DNA of 64,000 nt from Alcaligenes faecalis (GCF_041521385.1 NZ_CP168006.1:4060522-4124521); one strand, 5' to 3'; positions 37,262 through 45,540 are shown, counted from the first letter of the stretch. The notes: generated by a model not told the origin, from the sequence alone. Translations and numbers: made by a program.

Positions 37262-38922
37262 AACTAAATGAACAACAAAAATCAGTTCCAGAATGGCTTG
37301 GTGAGTTTGACGTATGGGTAACACCATCGCTAACTGATTTAAAAGATACTAGAAAATTTAAGGATGTATTAAGTAGCGTTGTAGACGTTTTCGATACCCT
37401 CGGCCCAATTGTGGCTGACTTTAAAGATCCGTCGGTAGTTTCCACTGCGGGAATAGCCGAGGCTTATACAGCGTTAGTATGCTCACGGATAGAGCAGCGC
37501 TCAGAAAGTGCGTCTAAAAGCACTCCGGAGGGCATCGCACTCACAGCGCTTCAGGCTTTTGCATCAGCACTTTTCATCGTAACAGGCAAATCAGACAACA
37601 ATCACAAATGTCAGTTTCCACTCTACCTAAAGAACCAGTTGGGTTGGACATCTCTGCCCACTCGTAAAAAAACACGTGGGAAGGTTGAGATTGTTGAGCA
37701 AGCTATACCGAGGGTGCTGAAGTCGGACGTATATATGGCACGCGTTGCGGCGTTGCTCGTCGAATTTGAAGACGGCGGTATGACTCCTGATGTCAATCCA
37801 TGCCGCCAAATCGCCACTCAATTATTGAATCAATTCGTAGAGTTTGTTCTGGCTGGCGATCATGCTCGGGAGCAATTTACTGTCCTTACTCAAAGCTATT
37901 GGCAATTAAAGCAAAGTGGTAAAGCAGCCAGCGCTTTACTCGCACCTCTCGTTGCATTTCAAGTGAGAGGTTCGGTGTCTGCATCAGGAGGCCATGAACC
38001 AGAAGATCGGCTGAGGCGTTATATGCTGGACTGGGGCCTTAGGTCCGATGTTGATTTCAACAGAACTGATGTCGTGCTTGACGTCGAAGCTGGGAGACTT
38101 GAAGAGACTGACCTTCCTCCAGACGCTGCTGATGCAGAGGAATCTGCAAACCAAGACAAAAAAACCCGCGCATTTGATTTCGTCTTACCATTTCGGGTCG
38201 ACGGCTGGAGTCCGCGCCTATTTGTTCAATCTCAATTTTACGCAGGTGACTCGGGCAGTGTTTCCCACAAGAATGTTGACCAAACAGATACATCTCGTTT
38301 GAACGCCGAGGCTGTTATGGCTAGATCTTGGTCCAATTCGCCCGGTCCATTATTTTTAGAGTATGTTGATGGAGCAGGCTATTCATCTGCACTTGCGGGG
38401 GATTTGAGGAAAATACTTTCGAAGTCTACTACAGACGATTTTTTCCAAATTCGAAGTGCTGCTATTCGCTTACGCCGTAAGCTACAGCAGATTGGTTTCC
38501 TGACGCCTCTCGAGATTGCACACGCCATTATCCGTACACAGGGCCAGAAAGATGGCGTTATAAATCTTCTGTCTAAAGAGGGCTACACCCCCGTCGAGAT
38601 CTCTAGAGCAATCACAGTCTCCATACAGACAGGTTTAGTCAAAACTGTTGACCAAGAGACTATCGCAGTTAATGTGGAGGGCGAAGATACAGTTCGCAGA
38701 TATCTTTTGCTCGATTTAATCGCGAATTCGGGAAAGACTTTTGATTCTGCAGTCGGGTTGCAAGGAGTTGTACTTGTGCCAGGCTTTGGACCATATTTTG
38801 GTGCGGAACTGGAAATGCTTGGTGTGCTTATAGAAACTGATATACCTGGAGTTTGGCGCACATCGACATTCACCGCTGATCTGAAATGGTTGTGCTCGGT
38901 AGGTTTCGTTATCCTACGATAA
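37258..38922 (+). CDS. Putative type II restriction endonuclease paired with C5 methyltransferase
   Basis: A 554-residue protein starting at GTG 37258, overlapping the methyltransferase stop by 4 bases. I do not recognise a family. The overlap makes it the likely cognate nuclease. A candidate nuclease core is near residues 305-345: AFDFVLPFRV, then PRLFVQSQFYAGDSG and VSHKN, which could be a variant PD-(D/E)XK site with Gln in place of Glu. Regions around 410-480 look like a winged helix (LTPLEIAHAII, YTPVEISRAI), perhaps for DNA recognition. Restriction function is inferred from context. Confidence 0.6.
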   Translation: MKLNEQQKSVPEWLGEFDVWVTPSLTDLKDTRKFKDVLSSVVDVFDTLGPIVADFKDPSVVSTAGIAEAYTALVCSRIEQRSESASKSTPEGIALTALQAFASALFIVTGKSDNNHKCQFPLYLKNQLGWTSLPTRKKTRGKVEIVEQAIPRVLKSDVYMARVAALLVEFEDGGMTPDVNPCRQIATQLLNQFVEFVLAGDHAREQFTVLTQSYWQLKQSGKAASALLAPLVAFQVRGSVSASGGHEPEDRLRRYMLDWGLRSDVDFNRTDVVLDVEAGRLEETDLPPDAADAEESANQDKKTRAFDFVLPFRVDGWSPRLFVQSQFYAGDSGSVSHKNVDQTDTSRLNAEAVMARSWSNSPGPLFLEYVDGAGYSSALAGDLRKILSKSTTDDFFQIRSAAIRLRRKLQQIGFLTPLEIAHAIIRTQGQKDGVINLLSKEGYTPVEISRAITVSIQTGLVKTVDQETIAVNVEGEDTVRRYLLLDLIANSGKTFDSAVGLQGVVLVPGFGPYFGAELEMLGVLIETDIPGVWRTSTFTADLKWLCSVGFVILR

Positions 38923-39031
38923 CTCTTTATTCAAATACGTGGGCCTGTCAGCGATTTCGTATTACGCTATAAAAATAGAATTTTTGACAGCCCCACCCCT
39001 GGCCCTTTAAATTAGTACCCGCTAAGCCAAA

Positions 39032-39241
39032 TTATTCACGATCTCCCCAGTAGAACTCCCAACTAGGATCCATCCGATCCAATGGATCGGGGACTTCTGG
39101 TGCGGCCATGTTGTTCCGATTTTCCCTGCTACTTGAATTCATCAACAACAGGAAGAAATCAACTGCGAGCATCATTCCTATCCATGCCACTCGGCCAAGA
39201 AAAATACTTCCATGTCGAGCTAGTTTCAGAGCATATTTCAT
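39032..39241 (-). CDS. Small membrane protein, unknown
   Basis: A 69-residue frame with one hydrophobic segment (IFLGRVAWIGMMLAVDFFLLLM) and a Pro/Asp-rich tail ending YWGDRE. GAGG lies at a good distance before the ATG. It reads in the same direction as the toxin-antitoxin genes and starts 27 bases after the toxin stop. No family is recognised; a chance frame cannot be excluded. Confidence 0.45.
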   Translation of the reverse strand: MKYALKLARHGSIFLGRVAWIGMMLAVDFFLLLMNSSSRENRNNMAAPEVPDPLDRMDPSWEFYWGDRE

Positions 39242-39268
39242 ATACCTCAGCCCTCATCACACTCTGTA

Positions 39269-39595
39269 TTACTTAGCGATTCCCAAGAAAACAGCAAGGC
39301 ACCGTTCAATTTCTACCAGTGTATCAGCACTAACAGATCCAAAGGCTTGGCCAATCTTATCCCGTTTAACAGTCAACGCCTTATCAATCATGATTTGCGA
39401 AGGTTTTTGTAGACCATTTTCTAGGTCTGGCTGAATGCTAATGCGCAATAAGGGCGCATTCACAATTGTGCTGGTTACTGGGAGCACTGTGACCGAGGAA
39501 TGGGCAGCGAACAAATCCGCTTGGATCACTAATGCAGGCCGAGGCTTTCCAAAATCCCCTTGCATTGCAACAGTAACTAGATCCCCACGTCTCAT
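39269..39595 (-). CDS. mazF: MazF/PemK-type toxin (endoribonuclease)
   Basis: About 108 residues from ATG 39595 (MRRGDLVTVAM). The MazF/PemK fold is clear: RGDLV near the start, GKPRPALVIQ, TVLPVTSTI, SQIMIDKALTVKRDKIG. These toxins cleave mRNA and are neutralised by the antitoxin encoded upstream. The ATG overlaps the antitoxin stop (ATGA). In an ICE such a pair normally stabilises the element. Confidence 0.88.
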   Translation of the reverse strand: MRRGDLVTVAMQGDFGKPRPALVIQADLFAAHSSVTVLPVTSTIVNAPLLRISIQPDLENGLQKPSQIMIDKALTVKRDKIGQAFGSVSADTLVEIERCLAVFLGIAK

Positions 39596-39810
39596 TCTGT
39601 CCAACCATCCAGGTCAGCCAGAGCCTCATCCATAAAATGTTCTGTATCCACATCGGTCTTGTCTGCCTTGGCTACCCGCTGCGCCTGGCGGCGGCATTCC
39701 GCCGCAAAATCGGGCCGACGTGTATCAGGCACCCAAAGCTGCACTGGGCGCAATCCTGCTTGCCGGAGGGAATCCCGGTGCTTCTGAACTCTCGCGTTTA
39801 CATTTGCCAT
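39592..39810 (-). CDS. mazE: MazE-family antitoxin (DUF3018-like)
   Basis: About 72 residues from ATG 39810, preceded by GGAGGTCAAG. The N-terminal VQKHRDSLRQAGLRPVQLWVPDTR is the DNA-binding ribbon-type segment of antitoxin MazE/DUF3018 proteins. The acidic C-terminus (FMDEALADLDGWTE) should wrap the toxin. It probably represses its own promoter. It overlaps the toxin gene by 4 bases. Confidence 0.85.
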   Translation of the reverse strand: MANVNARVQKHRDSLRQAGLRPVQLWVPDTRRPDFAAECRRQAQRVAKADKTDVDTEHFMDEALADLDGWTE

Positions 39811-39971
39811 CTTGACCTCCATAACTATGCACTTATAGTACGGCCATTACCCGTTACATGCAACATGCTTCGACAGTTGTATGCAACGCAAAGACAAGGC
39901 CCCTTGAGTTCGTGATCGATAGCCCAGCGTCCCCCGCTCAAGCCGAAACAGCCATCAATTACATCACCCCA

Positions 39972-40343
39972 TCAACGGAGCTTGCTTCGTGCCTGCTGGT
40001 TCCGCTCTTGCATCACCTGCATTACTTCCTCATGGGTGTACAACCTGGCATTGGGATCACTGACTTCACCCAGAGCTTCTTCAACCTCGCGGGCCATCCG
40101 CTCGTATTCCTCCGGCCATAGCACCTGCTCCATGCACAGCGACGCCTGCCCCAGCAAGTGCAGCAGGCCGAACAACCGCATGTCGTTGGTCGCGACGATA
40201 TGATCCCGAATCCGTACCTGTATTGCTACGCTGGCTTGGTGTGCCGCAGGCGTGGCCGTCCCTTCGTAGTCGGTTGGGAATTCCGTTTCCTCAGCAATCC
40301 GTGCCCAAATGCTGGCCAGGGCCTCAATGTTGGATGTACTCAT
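39972..40343 (-). CDS. Hypothetical protein
   Basis: About 123 residues from ATG 40343 (MSTSNIEALASIWARIAEE), with GGAATGAA as a weak RBS. It is mostly helical and soluble, with Glu/Arg/Gln-rich helices and a C-terminal EEVMQVMQERNQQARSKLR. No family is recognised. It is divergent from the SprT-like gene 153 bases away and could share the palindromic control region at 40460. Confidence 0.6.
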   Translation of the reverse strand: MSTSNIEALASIWARIAEETEFPTDYEGTATPAAHQASVAIQVRIRDHIVATNDMRLFGLLHLLGQASLCMEQVLWPEEYERMAREVEEALGEVSDPNARLYTHEEVMQVMQERNQQARSKLR

Positions 40344-40459
40344 TTCATTCCATATAGACTTTAAAAAAACTGCAATTTCAGGAGCACGAGATCTCACGCG
40401 GTGACTAGTTTAACTGTCTCCAATCTCAAATTCGGCCAATGCTTTGACGCCAAATGTAG

Positions 40460-40475
40460 TGTATTGTGCAATACA
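40460..40475. promoter_or_regulatory. Perfect palindrome upstream of SprT-like gene
   Basis: TGTATTG TG CAATACA is a perfect palindrome 22 bases before the SprT-like start. It matches the palindrome before the T4SS operon (14735-14750) at 15 of 16 positions. A TTGACG lies just upstream at 40444. It is a candidate operator common to both transcription units. Confidence 0.5.
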
Positions 40476-40496
40476 AATTCATGCTTTAAGACCACC

Positions 40497-41303
40497 ATGA
40501 ACATGAAAACGGCGCCGACCCATCAAACATATACCGAGCTGCAACAAGCCTACGATCATTTTAATACCGCCCTATTCGACGGTAGGTTGCCTAACTGTTT
40601 GATTACTTTGCAACGCGAGAAACGCTCAATGGGCTACTTCTCAAGCCAGCGATTTGTCGATGCTCAAGGCACCTATACAGACGAAATAGCGATGAACCCG
40701 GCCTACTTTGCCGTCATGCCCTTGATCGAAACCATGCAAACTTTGGTACATGAAATGTGCCATCTCTGGCAATTCCATTTCGGCAAGCCTGGGCGTGGCA
40801 GGTATCACAATGAAGAGTGGGCCTCGAAGATGGAAGCGATTGGACTGATGCCCTCTTCGACTGGCCAACCTGGTGGCGCTCGCACTGGCCAACTCATGGC
40901 TGATTATGCGATTGAGGATGGCAAATTTGTGAAAGCATGCGCCGATCTGCTCACCCAGTCATTTTGTCTGACCTGGTACGATCGCTTTTCACATGCCGAC
41001 GCACCTCGTAGCGCCGCTGAGCGCTTGGACAGCTCAGTAGGAGGTGGAGCCCCTCCATACATCGCGCTTCCAGCACTCACTCAAGCCTTGGCCTCCAGTG
41101 CCTCCTCAACGAGCAACGCCGCCCATGGCGACGAGAGTGTGCCGATAAAACCCACCGGCAATTCAAACCGTTGGAAGTACGTCTGCCCATGCGGCACAAG
41201 CGTCTGGGGTAAACCAAAGTTGAAGATTATCTGCGGATCCTGTGAAAGCACATTCACATCGCCGGACGCCGCACGACTAAACGCCAACAACGAATCGGCC
41301 TAG
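40497..41303 (+). CDS. SprT-like zinc metallopeptidase
   Basis: About 268 residues from ATG 40497. An SprT-like domain covers residues 10-165: LQQAYDHFNTALFDGRLPN at the start and the zinc site HEMCHLWQFHFGKPGRGRYHNEEW, an HExxH variant with Met after Glu. The C-terminus has a zinc-ribbon-like CPCG...CGSCESTF. SprT-like proteins occur widely in GI-type ICEs; eukaryotic relatives cut DNA-protein crosslinks, so action on relaxase-DNA adducts is an attractive but unproven idea. A palindrome shared with the T4SS operon precedes it. Confidence 0.82.
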   Translation: MNMKTAPTHQTYTELQQAYDHFNTALFDGRLPNCLITLQREKRSMGYFSSQRFVDAQGTYTDEIAMNPAYFAVMPLIETMQTLVHEMCHLWQFHFGKPGRGRYHNEEWASKMEAIGLMPSSTGQPGGARTGQLMADYAIEDGKFVKACADLLTQSFCLTWYDRFSHADAPRSAAERLDSSVGGGAPPYIALPALTQALASSASSTSNAAHGDESVPIKPTGNSNRWKYVCPCGTSVWGKPKLKIICGSCESTFTSPDAARLNANNESA

Positions 41304-41329
41304 AATTGATTTAAAGGCTTGTCAAGTCG

Positions 41330-41357
41330 AAACCCTTGGTTATGTGCCCAAGGGTTT
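41330..41357 (+). terminator. Hairpin after SprT-like gene
   Basis: Perfect 10-base arms AAACCCTTGG and CCAAGGGTTT flank an 8-base loop, 26 bases after the stop. The T-tail is short (arm ends in TTT), so this is a terminator-like hairpin. Confidence 0.55.
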
Positions 41358-41395
41358 GAACAGACACACACTTCATGCGGCCCTACAGTGGCCAC

Positions 41396-41884
41396 ATGGA
41401 CCCATTCGACACCCCTCCCCCACTATCGCAGGCTGCTGCCAGCCACATTGCGCCTCCTGCATCCACGCGAGAGACAGAACTTATCTGGGTAGGCACAGAA
41501 GGCCAGCTCATCAATGCGGGCTGGTTCATTGTCGCTATCCTGTTCTGCTGGACAGTCATTCCTGTCCTGTGGGCGATCTACCGATACCTTAAGGTTGCCA
41601 ATCATCGCTATGAACTGACGAACCAACGCCTACTGGAATACAGCGGGATCCTCGTCAAACGTGTCGAAACCCTGGAGTTATACCGGGTAAAAGACATCGC
41701 CGTTTCCGGCACCCTCTTTCAAGCCCTGTTTGGCCGTGGCCGTGTCGTTTTGCAAACCACTGACGCCTCGACGCCGACCGTGCACATCAGCGCGATCGCT
41801 AGCCCTCAGCACGTCTCCCAACTTATTCGTGACGCGGTCGAACAATGCCGTGTCGCCCGAGGCGTTCGCGCCTTTGATTACTGA
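41396..41884 (+). CDS. Bacterial PH-domain membrane protein
   Basis: About 162 residues from ATG 41396; an ATG at 41375 is possible. Two close hydrophobic helices (about 42-70, WFIVAILFCWTVIPVLWAIY) are followed by a bPH2/YdbS-like domain (YELTNQRLLEYSGILVKRVETLELYRVKDI). Membrane function is likely; the partner is unknown. It is followed 21 bases later by the DsbC-like gene. Confidence 0.78.
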   Translation: MDPFDTPPPLSQAAASHIAPPASTRETELIWVGTEGQLINAGWFIVAILFCWTVIPVLWAIYRYLKVANHRYELTNQRLLEYSGILVKRVETLELYRVKDIAVSGTLFQALFGRGRVVLQTTDASTPTVHISAIASPQHVSQLIRDAVEQCRVARGVRAFDY

Positions 41885-41905
41885 CAACCAGGATTCTTCC
41901 GAACC

Positions 41906-42649
41906 ATGCTTACCTCAACCTACTCCCCTTCTTCTTTGCTGATTCGCCTGGCAGCCAGTTCAAGCCTTAGCCTGGGACTGGCCACAGCGTCCTGGGCTCA
42001 AGGCGTACCGTCTGACGTGCAAGCAGCTATTGAGGAACACACTCAAGGTTCTGTCCCCATCGATAGCATCTCAACCACGCCTATTGCCGGCATGTACCAG
42101 GTCGTCAGTGGCAACGAGATTTTCTATAGCGACTCAACCGGACGGTACGCATTTGTCGGGGGGGCCCTCATGGACATGAAAGACCGCCGTGACGTGACCG
42201 CACCAGCCCTTGAAAAGCTCAACGCGATCCCATGGGAATCACTACCGCTGAGTCAAGCCATTGTGCAGGTCCATGGCAACGGACAACGCAAGATGGCCGT
42301 CTTTGAGGATCCGCTCTGCCCCATCTGCCGCGTGTTCACAAAATTCGTCGATCAGCTTGAAAACGTAACGGTCTATCGATTTGTCTTTCCCGTTATTGAC
42401 CCGCAATCAGCCCCCATCGCCCGCAAAGCCTGGTGTTCACCAGACCGAAACACTGCTTGGAGCATGGTCATGAATGGTCGAAATATTGATGGCCGTGAGG
42501 ACTGCGACATTTCTGGTCTGGTGGAGATTTTAATGTTTGGAGAAGCAAACAATATCGCTAACACACCTACAGTTATATTGGGCAACGGAAAGCGGTTAGT
42601 TGGCGCAACACCTCCAGAGCAATTTATTGCAGAATTAGATGCTTCTTAA
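41906..42649 (+). CDS. DsbC-like thiol:disulfide isomerase
   Basis: A 247-residue periplasmic protein. A signal peptide (LAASSSLSLGLATASWAQ) precedes the DsbC N-terminal dimerisation domain (ISTTPIAGMYQVVSGNEIFYSDSTGRY). The thioredoxin domain has the active site CPIC in FEDPLCPICRVF and cis-Pro in NTPTVILGNGKRLVG. It would isomerise disulfides in Cys-rich conjugation proteins such as the TraU-like one. It sits in an operon-like set with the two genes downstream. Confidence 0.87.
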   Translation: MLTSTYSPSSLLIRLAASSSLSLGLATASWAQGVPSDVQAAIEEHTQGSVPIDSISTTPIAGMYQVVSGNEIFYSDSTGRYAFVGGALMDMKDRRDVTAPALEKLNAIPWESLPLSQAIVQVHGNGQRKMAVFEDPLCPICRVFTKFVDQLENVTVYRFVFPVIDPQSAPIARKAWCSPDRNTAWSMVMNGRNIDGREDCDISGLVEILMFGEANNIANTPTVILGNGKRLVGATPPEQFIAELDAS

Positions 42650-42671
42650 AAAAAAGCAAAAGGAATAGGAA

Positions 42672-43271
42672 ATGAAAATAAGTACAGCGTCAGTCCTAGC
42701 AATTGCAATTACGTTAGCCAGTACAAATGCAACACTGGCCCAAACAAGCATGAACTATAAGGATGACACAAAAGATCATCTGCAATGGCGACCCATGGCT
42801 ATAGCTTCATTTAATTACGGAAAAATAAATGTTCCTGATGTATCGCGTGCAGATATGAACCTAGCCAGAACCGTCTGGAATCAAGAAATCAACTCTGCCC
42901 CCCTGGACGATGACGGAACAAAACTGCCTTCTTTCATCTTAGTTAGCTCAGTTACGAATCAAGGTGTGCAGTACACATTTTCAATCTTTAGTTCAGCTGG
43001 GACACCAGGATGCATAGAGCCTGGTAATGGCAGTGGGATTGAAGACATGTACGAGACATGCCCATTGCGAGTGACAGAATTTCAAGGTTCTCAGTCGCGC
43101 ACTCAAGAGTTTCAGAACTATTGTCATCTATATCCCTTCCCGCCTGACCACCCTGGTGATGTCAATCAAACAGAATTTGCATTTGACGAAAAAAATATGA
43201 CCGCACATTTTCGAGTTATCCAGCACGGAAAACACGTACCGGCATGCGATCGGAAATTAGCATTACGGTAG
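42672..43271 (+). CDS. Secreted hypothetical protein
   Basis: A 199-residue protein with a signal peptide cleaved near ATLAQ. The mature part has four Cys (GCIEPG, ETCPLRV, QNYCHLY, HVPACDRK), so two disulfides are likely, matching the DsbC-like isomerase encoded upstream. AAAAGGAATAGG acts as RBS. No family is recognised. Codon use is more AT-rich than the DsbC gene. Confidence 0.65.
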   Translation: MKISTASVLAIAITLASTNATLAQTSMNYKDDTKDHLQWRPMAIASFNYGKINVPDVSRADMNLARTVWNQEINSAPLDDDGTKLPSFILVSSVTNQGVQYTFSIFSSAGTPGCIEPGNGSGIEDMYETCPLRVTEFQGSQSRTQEFQNYCHLYPFPPDHPGDVNQTEFAFDEKNMTAHFRVIQHGKHVPACDRKLALR

Positions 43272-43277
43272 AAAAAC

Positions 43278-44186
43278 ATGTTAAGGAACTTTAATCGCTT
43301 TAAAAAGCTAGCATGGTCTTTCCTTGGTCTTACTTTCACAGTCGTCACTATTGCTGCAACCCTTGTCACTGCTGAACAAGTTGCCCAAGCGATAAAAAAT
43401 TCTCCACACGCCAGTCCGTGGCTAAAAGCTAATGCAGATGCCGTTGGGCGCTTGGCTATGTTCGAATCAGGTGGCGGACAACTAGATGTTTACAATGGCT
43501 CATGCTGCTCAGGCATTTTGCAAATGAATAAAACCAATATTCAAAAATATGCCAAGGTATCTCCCGAGGAGTTCAGAACATGGGGATTACAGGAGCAAGT
43601 AGACGCCTGGTCAAAACTGACCACTAAAGCCATGCAAGCACAAGCACCCAAGACACTTGCTGGGTTGGGAACGTTCGATGGCCGAGAAGTCGATGGGGAT
43701 ATGGTACTGGCGTGCGTGCAGCTCGGGATCGGAAATTGCCAGAAAATGATCAACTCAGGAAGTTGTAACGGCTTTGCGGATATCAATGGGACGACCATCT
43801 GCAAAATGGCTGACCGAATACGTAATGGCCCGCCTACGGGCAATAACGGCGATCCAGTTGATGACCTCATTCGACCCAACCCTGATCAAGGTGGCACCTA
43901 CAGGCCACCCGTCGATCCGTGCATCCGTGAAGGTGAAGGCTGCCTGCCTTTAACCGAAAGCCTGGAGCAAGGATTTGCATCTGGATCTGGCGTCAGCATG
44001 GGTAACTTGCGACTCATCATTTTTGCGACATCCACTGCGTTTGTTATCCTTATCTTGATGTCGTTTATTACGGCGCTTTTTCGTAACTACTCAACGGGCT
44101 CAATCGAGAAGGTCGAACTTGTAAGTGGCGTACAAAAAACTATCATGATCGGAATGTCATTCATTGTTGTGATGTCGTTGTTCTAA
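43278..44186 (+). CDS. Lysozyme-like domain fused to TIGR03758-like membrane domain
   Basis: A 302-residue protein. An N-terminal hydrophobic anchor (residues 12-32) precedes a lysozyme/transglycosylase-like domain: MFESGGGQLD with candidate catalytic Glu63, and CCSGILQMN at 76-84, like the GLMQ segment. A Pro/Gly linker leads to residues 233-302, which align without gaps to the 83-residue TIGR03758 protein at 22100: FA-GSGV, NY at the same spacing, then shared Gly, Glu, Val and Lys. Two helices result. A conjugation-linked peptidoglycan hydrolase with a pilin-like or channel-like tail is suggested. It is the last gene of the DsbC set. Confidence 0.75.
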   Translation: MLRNFNRFKKLAWSFLGLTFTVVTIAATLVTAEQVAQAIKNSPHASPWLKANADAVGRLAMFESGGGQLDVYNGSCCSGILQMNKTNIQKYAKVSPEEFRTWGLQEQVDAWSKLTTKAMQAQAPKTLAGLGTFDGREVDGDMVLACVQLGIGNCQKMINSGSCNGFADINGTTICKMADRIRNGPPTGNNGDPVDDLIRPNPDQGGTYRPPVDPCIREGEGCLPLTESLEQGFASGSGVSMGNLRLIIFATSTAFVILILMSFITALFRNYSTGSIEKVELVSGVQKTIMIGMSFIVVMSLF

Positions 44187-44200
44187 CTCAATAAACCAAG

Positions 44201-44229
44201 GTTAGCCAGGCCGTTGATGCCTGGCCAAT
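44201..44229 (+). terminator. Hairpin after lysozyme-fusion gene
   Basis: GCCAGGC (44205-44211) and GCCTGGC (44219-44225) flank a 7-base loop, extended by TTA/CAA pairs, 18 bases after the stop. The following AATATT is only weakly T-rich. Confidence 0.45.
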
Positions 44230-44304
44230 ATTCGCGTTAGAAAGGCCACCTCGCCGTTTAGCCGGTTGAGAGACAATCAAGAGGAACGCATGAGAAAAGA
44301 ATTT

Positions 44305-44705
44305 AATTCCATCATCGAAATCAAAAAAGAAGTTTCTCGATTGCACTTGAACGACTCCAGACCTCGTCTTAGCCATACCGACCGTACCCCGCAAGGGGAA
44401 ATGGAGACCCCGCATTTACGCAGCTCATTGGAGACACGAACTTGACCGAAAGCAGGTTGTTCCAAGGCTAAAAAGGCTACGGCCGCTTCCGTGGTCTCGT
44501 CCACGCGATTGCGTAAGTCCAGTTTTTTGCGGTTGGCGTCGAGTAAAGCTTCGACGTCAACACCCTGTAAGGCTGACTAATAGCGGTAAAACGTATCTCG
44601 GAATAAACCGATCACCCTGCAGGCGCGCGGCACATTGACCAGTTCGGTGGCGAGATCGAGCAGGCCTACCTTGTGTTTGATCACGTTCGGAGGAACGCTG
44701 TTCAT
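44305..44705 (-). pseudogene. IS481-like transposase fragment with premature stop
   Basis: Reading left from ATG 44705, the frame gives an IS481-type N-terminal helix-turn-helix (VGLLDLATELVNVPRACRV, FRDTFYRY), then a TAG where the family would have Gln. It continues in the same frame through DANRKKLDLRNRVDETTEAA, AFGQVRVSNELRKCGVS and GVRSVWLRRGLESFK, where similarity to my memory of the family ends. The DDE catalytic domain is missing. The element is dead; a TGTCAGATCAAATCGAAAC stretch near 44791 might be its terminal repeat. Confidence 0.7.
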
Positions 44706-44905
44706 GGGGCTGCTCCTTGACACTTTCACGCCGGTTGATAAAGACTCGCTTCTCTATCAAACCGGGTAACCTCTCCTTTGGCAAGGCCCGACTGTCAGAT
44801 CAAATCGAAACTACTTCAAGTAATGCCCGTATTTGCGGCTGGTTTGGAGCACAGCGGCAAACTAGTCCGACAACATGGTTTGTTAGGCATTCTCCGTCTC
44901 GAACT

Positions 44906-45520
44906 TTACAGAAAGTGAATCCTGCTCTTGTCTATCCACGATTCCTCTTGGTACTCCTTTCCAGTTCTTTTTGCAAACTCATTTAGATAACGCGACCTAA
45001 AGCATAACCAAAACTCTTTCTCATTTTTCGCTTCCTTTCTGATACAAGAATAATATGGAGATATAGTGGACTTAATATCAAATTCAATTTTCGAATTACC
45101 ATCTTGCTCCCTATACTCCATAAGCCTTAATATTTTTTTCTTTTCATTTGTCATGTTGCAAAAATAATCATCTACGTTCTCTACAATCTCTTGATCCCAT
45201 GTTATTTTTGCTACCTCATAAATTACAGGATTAATCCCAGCCAGATAATTTTTACTTGATATTTGTGATATTACATTGATAAATTTATTTTCAAGCAACG
45301 CTTTTAATGACATGTCTGAAAAATCGAGTTTTATATCGTTTAGTGTCATCTCACGGAACTTTTCTTTTTCCTCCCAGTCCAAATGAGAAAAGATTTTTTG
45401 TATTTCTGTAAAACCCTTTCATTCTCTCTGGCTCTCCTTAGTTCATTGGTAGCTTTTTCTTCAAAGGCTTTTTTGGCAAGCTTCGCCACCTCAATTTTTT
45501 CATTTATAAAATCCCAGGAT
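44906..45520 (-). pseudogene. AT-rich hypothetical gene broken by a frameshift
   Basis: The 3' part (44906-45382) encodes 158 residues ending SWIDKSRIHFL, Lys/Glu/Ile-rich and far more AT-rich than its surroundings. Upstream, the next frame encodes a clearly protein-like helix (EVAKLAKKAFEEKATNELRR) that would join it if one A were added to a run of six A on the coding strand near 45394-45399. No good start was found for the upstream part. The family is not recognised. This could be a decayed abortive-infection type gene, a sequencing indel, or frameshifting. Confidence 0.5.
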
Positions 45521-45540
45521 GATCAATCACAAGCAAACTT

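Noticed and set aside
38941..38993. CTGTCA/TGACAG inverted repeat after the restriction gene
   Set aside because: Arms are short with a 34-base loop and no T-run; not strong enough to call a terminator.
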